Shown in pieces: positions 4,843-10,998 of a stretch of 10,998 bases of DNA. Each line of letters opens with the position of its first letter. The first letter of the stretch is position 1. The stretch comes from UBA4655 sp964585575 (GTDB taxonomy: Bacteria; Planctomycetota; Planctomycetia; Pirellulales; UBA1268), in the NCBI GenBank assembly GCA_964585575.1, contig CAZPEM010000112.1, forward strand, positions 1-10,998, written 5' to 3'. The notes under the pieces are model-generated. The model did no database searches and was not told the DNA's origin. It worked only from the letters and a program-made list of their open reading frames with translations. The position numbers and the translations under genes were made by a program.

Positions 4843-7800
4843 ATGGACATGTTGAACCTCTGGCTCCGCGGCAGGCCGGCGCCGTGGCAGTTCGGCTGCC
4901 GAGGTTGGCTCGCCCGGACCGTCCGTATGGGCATGCTGCTCGTGCCGGCCTGGCTTCCATCCGCGTCGGCCGGCGATGCCGCCCTGCAATTCAACCGGGA
5001 CATCCGGCCGATCCTCTCCGAGAACTGCTACGCCTGCCACGGGCCGGGGGAGCAGGAGGCGGGCCTGCGGCTCGACTCGGCCGAGGAGGCCGCCCGCCGG
5101 CTCGCGAGCGGGATGCGGGCGATCGTGGCCGGCGACGCGGCGGCCAGTGAAATGATCGTCCGGATCAACGCCGCCGATCCCGACGTGATCATGCCGCCGC
5201 CGCACTCGAAGAAGACGCTCACGCCCGAGCAGAAGGAACTGCTCACGCGGTGGATCAAGGCGGGAGCGCCGTATGAGAAGCACTGGTCCTACCGGCCGAT
5301 CAAGCGGCCGGAGGTGCCGGCAGGCGAGGCCGCCAACCCGATCGACCGGTTTCTCGTCGCCGCCCTCGCCGTCGCCAAGCTGCCGGTGAACGACGAGGCG
5401 GACCGCCCCACGCTCATCCGCCGTCTCTCGTTCGCCCTCACGGGACTGCCCCCCACGCCCGAGCAGGTGGCCGCGTTCGTCGCCGATGCATCCCCCGATG
5501 CCTATGCCAGGCTCGTCGAGAAACTTGTCGCGAGCCCGCACCACGGCGAGGAGATGGCTCGCCACTGGCTCGACAACGCCCGCTACGCCGACACCCACGG
5601 CCTCCACCTCGACAACGAGCGACAGATGTGGCTCTACCGCGACTGGGTGGTGAAGGCCTTCAACGACAATCTCCCGTTCGACCAGTTCACGGTCTGGCAG
5701 CTCGCCGGCGACCTGCTGCCGAATGCGACGGCCGACCAGAAGATCGCCACCGGTTTCTCGCGGTGCAACGTCACGACGAGCGAGGGGGGATCGATCAATG
5801 AAGAATTGCTCTTCCGCTACGCCGTCGATCGCACGGCCACGATGACGAACGCCTGGCTCGGGCTCACCGGCCAGTGCGCCGTCTGCCACAGCCACAAGTT
5901 CGACCCGATCTCGCACAAGGAGTTTTATTCGCTCTATGCGTTCTTCAATTCGGCGGCCGATCCGGGCTTCGACGGCAATACGCGGCGGACGGCGCCCGCG
6001 TTGCCGCTGAAGACGCCTTTGCAGGAACAGCTGATCGCCGCGATCGACCGCGACATGGCTCCGTACGAGAAGGCCCTCGACGAGGCGATCGCCGAGGCGG
6101 GCTACGTCGATCCGGCCGACGGTGGCTCGCCGTCCGGCCGACAGGAGACGCTCTGGCTGGCTGAAAGCTGGCCGGACGGGGCGGTGGTGCGGGCGAACCC
6201 CGGAGGCACGGTCCGCTGGATCGACGGCACGGCCGAGCAGCCGGCGCAGGCGGGCAAACGTTGTCTCGACGTCGTGGCCGCGGAACCCGTGCAGGTGGTG
6301 GCGACCGCAGGCGGGCAGACCTTCACGATCCCGGGCAAGGGCGAACTCGCCATCCACGTCTGGCTCGATCCCGCCGATCCACCGGAGGGGGTCATGCTGC
6401 AGCTGCGGAGCAAGTCGTGGCAGCACGGCGTCGTCTGGGGCGACTGGTCCGACGTCCCGTTCGCCGACACGCGGAAGACCGACCACGGCATCGTGCACGC
6501 GGGCCCGCTTCCCAAGGCGGGATCGTGGGCCAGGCTGGCGATCGATCCGGGACGCATCGGACTGCAGCCCGGCACGCGGGTCACGGCAGTGGGCCTCGCG
6601 CAGGCCCGAGGCCACGCCCGCTGGGATTCGATCGGCGTGTCGGTGACCGACGCTGCTGCCATGGATCCGGCCGGGTCGTTCATCGTCTGGTGGAGGCAGA
6701 AGTCGTCCAAGCAGGATGCGGATCTTCAAGACATTCCGGTTTCGCTGCGGTCGATCGTTCAGCAGGGCCCCGAGAAGACGACCGACCAGGCCGACGTCGC
6801 CCGGCTGAAGCGGCATTGGCTGACGCAGGTCTGGGCAAGCCCGCCTGAGAAACTCATCGCCGCGGCCGCCAACTACGACGTCCTCGCGAAGATCCGCAGC
6901 GGGATCGACGACCTCGTTCCGTGGAGCCTCGTCTTCAACGACCTGCCGAAGATGCGGGAGAGCTTCGTGATGCTCCGCGGCGCCTACGACAAGCCGGGCG
7001 AAAAGGTCACACGCAACACGCCCGCCTTCCTGCCGCCGCTTTCGGTGCCGGAGGGGCAGACTCCCTCGCGGCTCGACCTCGCGAATTGGCTCGTGTCGAA
7101 GGAGCATCCGCTCACGGCCCGCGTCGCGGCCAACCGGCTCTGGCAGCAGTTCTTCGGCACGGGCCTCGTGAAGACCCACGAAGACTTCGGCCTTCAGGGG
7201 GAGCCGCCGAGCCATCCCGAGCTGCTCGACTGGCTCGCGGCCGAGTATCGCGACGGCGGCTGGGACACGCGGAGGATCGTGCGGCTGATCGTGACGAGCG
7301 ACGCGTTCAGGCGATCGGGCGTGGTGCAGCCGCAGCAGCTCGCCCGCGATCCCGAGAACAGGCTCTTGGCGCGTGGCCCGCGGATCCGGCTCGATGCCGA
7401 GCAGATCCGCGACCAGTCGCTCTTCGTGTCGGGCCTGCTCGTGCCGAAGATGGGCGGCCGCGGCGTGAAGCCCTACCAGCCCGACAACATCTGGGAGCCG
7501 GTGGGGTTCTCCGGGTCGAACACGCGCACCTACTTCCGCGACTCGGGCGAGTCGCTCTACCGCCGCAGCCTCTACACGTTTCTCAAGCGGACGGCCCCTC
7601 CCCCCTTCATGTCGAACTTCGACGCGCCCAACCGCGAGCAGTTCTGCGCCCGCCGCGAGCGGAGCAACACTCCGCTGCAGGCGCTGCAGCTCATGAACGA
7701 CGAGCAGCAGATCGAGGCGGCACGGGCGCTGGCCGCCCGGTCGCTCGCCGCGGGCGGGGTCGACGACGCCGGCCGCATCGGCTTGCTCTTCCGGACCGTG

Positions 7801-8016
7801 CTCGCCCGCGACCCGGAGCCGGCCGAGGCCAGGATCGTGGCCGAATCGCTCGCCGCGCACCGGGAGCGATACAAGGCCGACGCGGCCGACGCCGGGAAGC
7901 TCGTTCAGATCGGCGAATCGAAGCCGCCGGTCCACGTCGAGCCGGCGGAACTGGCGGCCTGGACGCTCGTGGCCAACACGATCCTGAATCTCGACGAGGC
8001 CCTCACGAGGAACTGA
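4843..8016 (+). CDS. Planctomycete cytochrome C (PSCyt1) + DUF1549 + DUF1553 (PSD1) protein
   Basis: A 1057-aa exported protein. An N-terminal export signal (basic to residue 28, hydrophobic MGMLLVPAWL, cleavage near SASAG) is followed by a PSCyt1 cytochrome domain at about 48-155. This contains the heme site NCYACHG (C62, C65, H66) and IMPPPH, with Met117 as a plausible second heme ligand. DUF1549 (about 165-370) includes LTGLPPTPEQ, WLDNARYADTHG and a second CXXCH (C345-H349) in CAVCHSHKFDP. An insert at about 437-620 looks like a beta-rich sandwich. DUF1553 (about 698-965) has LPKMRESFVMLRG, ANRLWQQFFGTGLV and NREQFCARRERSNTPLQALQ. The family is very abundant in planctomycetes and nearly always sits beside a DUF1501 gene. 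A redox or hydrolytic role in periplasmic breakdown of polymers is often supposed but unproven. The gene heads an operon, with the next gene starting 4 nt after its stop. Confidence 0.95.
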   Translation: MDMLNLWLRGRPAPWQFGCRGWLARTVRMGMLLVPAWLPSASAGDAALQFNRDIRPILSENCYACHGPGEQEAGLRLDSAEEAARRLASGMRAIVAGDAAASEMIVRINAADPDVIMPPPHSKKTLTPEQKELLTRWIKAGAPYEKHWSYRPIKRPEVPAGEAANPIDRFLVAALAVAKLPVNDEADRPTLIRRLSFALTGLPPTPEQVAAFVADASPDAYARLVEKLVASPHHGEEMARHWLDNARYADTHGLHLDNERQMWLYRDWVVKAFNDNLPFDQFTVWQLAGDLLPNATADQKIATGFSRCNVTTSEGGSINEELLFRYAVDRTATMTNAWLGLTGQCAVCHSHKFDPISHKEFYSLYAFFNSAADPGFDGNTRRTAPALPLKTPLQEQLIAAIDRDMAPYEKALDEAIAEAGYVDPADGGSPSGRQETLWLAESWPDGAVVRANPGGTVRWIDGTAEQPAQAGKRCLDVVAAEPVQVVATAGGQTFTIPGKGELAIHVWLDPADPPEGVMLQLRSKSWQHGVVWGDWSDVPFADTRKTDHGIVHAGPLPKAGSWARLAIDPGRIGLQPGTRVTAVGLAQARGHARWDSIGVSVTDAAAMDPAGSFIVWWRQKSSKQDADLQDIPVSLRSIVQQGPEKTTDQADVARLKRHWLTQVWASPPEKLIAAAANYDVLAKIRSGIDDLVPWSLVFNDLPKMRESFVMLRGAYDKPGEKVTRNTPAFLPPLSVPEGQTPSRLDLANWLVSKEHPLTARVAANRLWQQFFGTGLVKTHEDFGLQGEPPSHPELLDWLAAEYRDGGWDTRRIVRLIVTSDAFRRSGVVQPQQLARDPENRLLARGPRIRLDAEQIRDQSLFVSGLLVPKMGGRGVKPYQPDNIWEPVGFSGSNTRTYFRDSGESLYRRSLYTFLKRTAPPPFMSNFDAPNREQFCARRERSNTPLQALQLMNDEQQIEAARALAARSLAAGGVDDAGRIGLLFRTVLARDPEPAEARIVAESLAAHRERYKADAADAGKLVQIGESKPPVHVEPAELAAWTLVANTILNLDEALTRN
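8007..8011 (+). promoter_or_regulatory. Ribosome-binding site for the DUF1501 gene, inside the end of the PSD1 gene
   Basis: GAGGA sits in the last codons of the upstream gene, 9 nt before the ATG at 8021. This supports the start chosen and co-translation of the two genes. Confidence 0.65.
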
Positions 8017-8020
8017 CTCC

Positions 8021-9514
8021 ATGCACGGAATGAATCCCGCGTACGAGGCGTTTCGCACCGCGATGGCCCGCCGCGCGTTTCTTCGCGGCTCTGGCGTGGG
8101 CGTGGGAGCGGCGGCCCTGTCGATGCTCGAGTCGCGGGCGCTGGCGGAGGCGGCGAACGGCCCCGCGACGAGCAGGCCCGGCCGCGTTCACCCGCCGCTG
8201 CCCGGGCTGCCGCACCATGCCCCCAAGGCGAAGAGTGTCATCTACATCCATCTCAATGGGGGTCCTTCGCAGATCGACCTCTGGGACCACAAGCCGAAGC
8301 TCGCCGACTACTTCGACAAGGACATCCCGCCGAGCGTTCGAGGCGAGCAGCGGCTCACCACGATGACGAGCGGCCAGGCCCGTTTTCCGGTGGCTCCGTC
8401 GAAGTTCAAGTTCGAGCAGGTGGGCAAGTGCGGCCGGTGGATCTGCACGGAGCTGCTTCCCCACACGGCGAAGATCGTCGACGAGCTAGCCCTCGTGAAG
8501 ACCGTCCACACCAACGCCATCAACCACGATCCGGCCTGCACGTTCGTGATGACCGGCAGCGAGATCCCGGGCAAGGCGAGCCTCGGCAGCTGGCTTTCCT
8601 ACGGCCTCGGCAGCGAGAGCGACGATCTCCCCGCGTTCGTCGTCTTCACGCCGCTGCCCGACATCAATCCCTCGCAGGCGCTCTTCACGCGGATGTGGTC
8701 GAGCGGCTATCTGCCGAGCAGGTTTTCGGGGGTGGCCCTCCGCGGCTCCGGCGATCCCGTGCTCTATCTGCAGAATCCCGAGGGGGTGTCGCGGGCCGAC
8801 CGCCGCCGCACGCTCGACACGCTCGGCGCGCTCAACGCCCGCGGGTTCGAGCGGTACGGCGACCCGGAGATCCAGACGCGGATTGCCCAGTACGAGATGG
8901 CCTTTCGGATGCAGGCAAGCGTGCCGGAATTGACCGACATCTCCAAGGAAACCGCGGCGACGCTCGCGATGTATGGCGACGACGTTCGAAAGCCCGGTTC
9001 GTTCACCCACAGCCTGCTGCTCGCCCGGCGGCTCGTCGAACGAGGCGTGCGGGCCGTGCAGATCCTGCACCGCGGCTGGGACCAGCACAAAAACCTGCCC
9101 CAGGATCTCGCCGCCCAGTGTCTCGACACCGACCAGGCCACGGCCGCGCTCGTGCTCGATCTCAAGCGACGCGGGCTGCTCGACGACACGCTCGTCGTCT
9201 GGGGGGGCGAGTTCGGTCGCACGGTCTACTCGCAAGGCACGCTCACGAATGACAACTACGGCCGCGACCACCATCCGCGGAACTTCTGCATGTGGATGGC
9301 CGGCGGCGGGGTGAAGGGGGGCGTGTCGTTCGGCGAGACCGACGACTTCAGCTACAACGTCGTGGAGAACCCGGTACACGTGAACGACTTCAACGCCACG
9401 ATCCTGCACCTGATGGGGATCGACCACGAGCGGTTCACGTTCAAGTTCCAGGGCCTCGACCAGCGGCTCACGGGCGTCGAGCCGCAGCGGGTGGTCACCG
9501 AGATCCTCGCGTGA
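8021..9514 (+). CDS. DUF1501 domain protein, Tat-exported
   Basis: A 497-aa protein of the DUF1501 family, which has an alkaline-phosphatase/sulfatase-like fold. The N-terminus carries a twin-arginine signal, ARRAFLRGSG (Arg17-Arg18), followed by a weakly hydrophobic GVGVGAAALSML, so it is probably exported already folded, perhaps with its metals bound. Family motifs are SVIYIHLNGGPSQIDLWD at 72-89 (likely metal-site Asp), ERGVRAVQILHRGWDQH, WGGEFGRT at 394-401, GRDHHP at 414-419 and HVNDFNATILHLMGIDH near the C-terminus. The length is normal for the family and no key motif is missing. It begins 4 nt after the PSD1 protein stop and forms the standard planctomycete PSD1-DUF1501 pair, so the two products are expected to work together outside the cytoplasm. 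The substrate is unknown. Confidence 0.95.
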   Translation: MHGMNPAYEAFRTAMARRAFLRGSGVGVGAAALSMLESRALAEAANGPATSRPGRVHPPLPGLPHHAPKAKSVIYIHLNGGPSQIDLWDHKPKLADYFDKDIPPSVRGEQRLTTMTSGQARFPVAPSKFKFEQVGKCGRWICTELLPHTAKIVDELALVKTVHTNAINHDPACTFVMTGSEIPGKASLGSWLSYGLGSESDDLPAFVVFTPLPDINPSQALFTRMWSSGYLPSRFSGVALRGSGDPVLYLQNPEGVSRADRRRTLDTLGALNARGFERYGDPEIQTRIAQYEMAFRMQASVPELTDISKETAATLAMYGDDVRKPGSFTHSLLLARRLVERGVRAVQILHRGWDQHKNLPQDLAAQCLDTDQATAALVLDLKRRGLLDDTLVVWGGEFGRTVYSQGTLTNDNYGRDHHPRNFCMWMAGGGVKGGVSFGETDDFSYNVVENPVHVNDFNATILHLMGIDHERFTFKFQGLDQRLTGVEPQRVVTEILA

Positions 9515-9554
9515 CGGTTCGGTCGGCCCGGATGAAGACGCGGTGAAAGGCCGA

Positions 9555-9560
9555 TATACT
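9555..9560 (+). promoter_or_regulatory. Candidate -10 box for acs
   Basis: TATACT (5/6 match to TATAAT) lies 31 nt before the ATG at 9592 in the 76-nt gap after the DUF1501 gene. No convincing -35 is seen at the usual distance. The flanking GGCCGATATACT resembles the sequence before the PSD1 gene. If real, acs has its own promoter and does not depend on the upstream operon. Confidence 0.35.
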
Positions 9561-9591
9561 GTCGCCTTTCGAGCATCTCGACGGGGATACC

Positions 9592-10998
<1,407 letters not shown>

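Noticed and set aside
4744..8058. A very long (1104 codon) open frame antisense to the PSD1 gene
   Set aside because: Its translation is low-complexity, rich in Arg, Gly, Val and Glu, with no recognisable motif. The + strand frame has clear domain motifs along its whole length. Long antisense frames are expected when codon third positions are almost all G or C.
9515..9591. Possible small gene or terminator between DUF1501 and acs
   Set aside because: No clear hairpin with a T run, and short frames here (for example from 9543) run out of frame into acs with arginine-rich nonsense.

Overview
The window is ordinary, gene-dense, GC-rich bacterial chromosome, and its gene families point strongly to a planctomycete (Planctomycetota). 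It holds a DUF1559 pseudopilin-like protein with a prepilin N-terminus, a ThuA+DUF1080 secreted protein, a PSCyt1/DUF1549/DUF1553 'planctomycete cytochrome' protein and its usual DUF1501 partner. These families are heavily expanded in that phylum. I see no mobile element, tRNA, rRNA, CRISPR array or phage gene. Species cannot be told from the sequence.

Layout, left to right. (1) A rightward gene for an outer-membrane beta-barrel-like protein (DUF6268-like), probably cut at its 5' end by the window edge. (2) Convergent to it, 22 nt away, a leftward DUF1559 gene. (3) A 210-nt divergent intergenic region with an unusual A/T-only set of overlapping inverted repeats over the DUF1559 leader and a GC hairpin followed by a T run. 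(4) A rightward secreted ThuA-DUF1080 fusion. (5) Convergent to it, a leftward two-gene unit: a small DUF2256 zinc-ribbon protein whose stop overlaps the start of nnrE (NAD(P)H-hydrate epimerase) in an ATGA. (6) A short divergent promoter region with overlapping -10-like boxes. (7) A rightward pair, the large PSCyt/PSD1 protein and a Tat-exported DUF1501 protein, 4 nt apart. (8) After a 76-nt gap with its own promoter-like box, acetyl-CoA synthetase (acs), cut by the right edge. There is no gene-free stretch longer than 300 nt.

How the genes fit together. The PSD1-DUF1501 pair is one operon. It is a typical planctomycete module, thought to act outside the cytoplasm in breakdown of complex organic matter, though its chemistry is unproven. 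ThuA and DUF1080 have both been linked to 3-keto-sugar (oxidised disaccharide) metabolism, so the fusion could process exported or imported 3-keto glycosides. The nnrE unit is housekeeping repair of damaged NAD(P)H. Acs activates acetate for central metabolism. No undescribed multi-gene system is evident. The observations most worth checking are the mutually exclusive A/T hairpins at the DUF1559 ribosome-binding site, the DUF1559 protein's altered H-X9-DG motif, the DUF2256-nnrE coupling, and a Pro-to-Gly change in a conserved nucleotide-binding motif of Acs.
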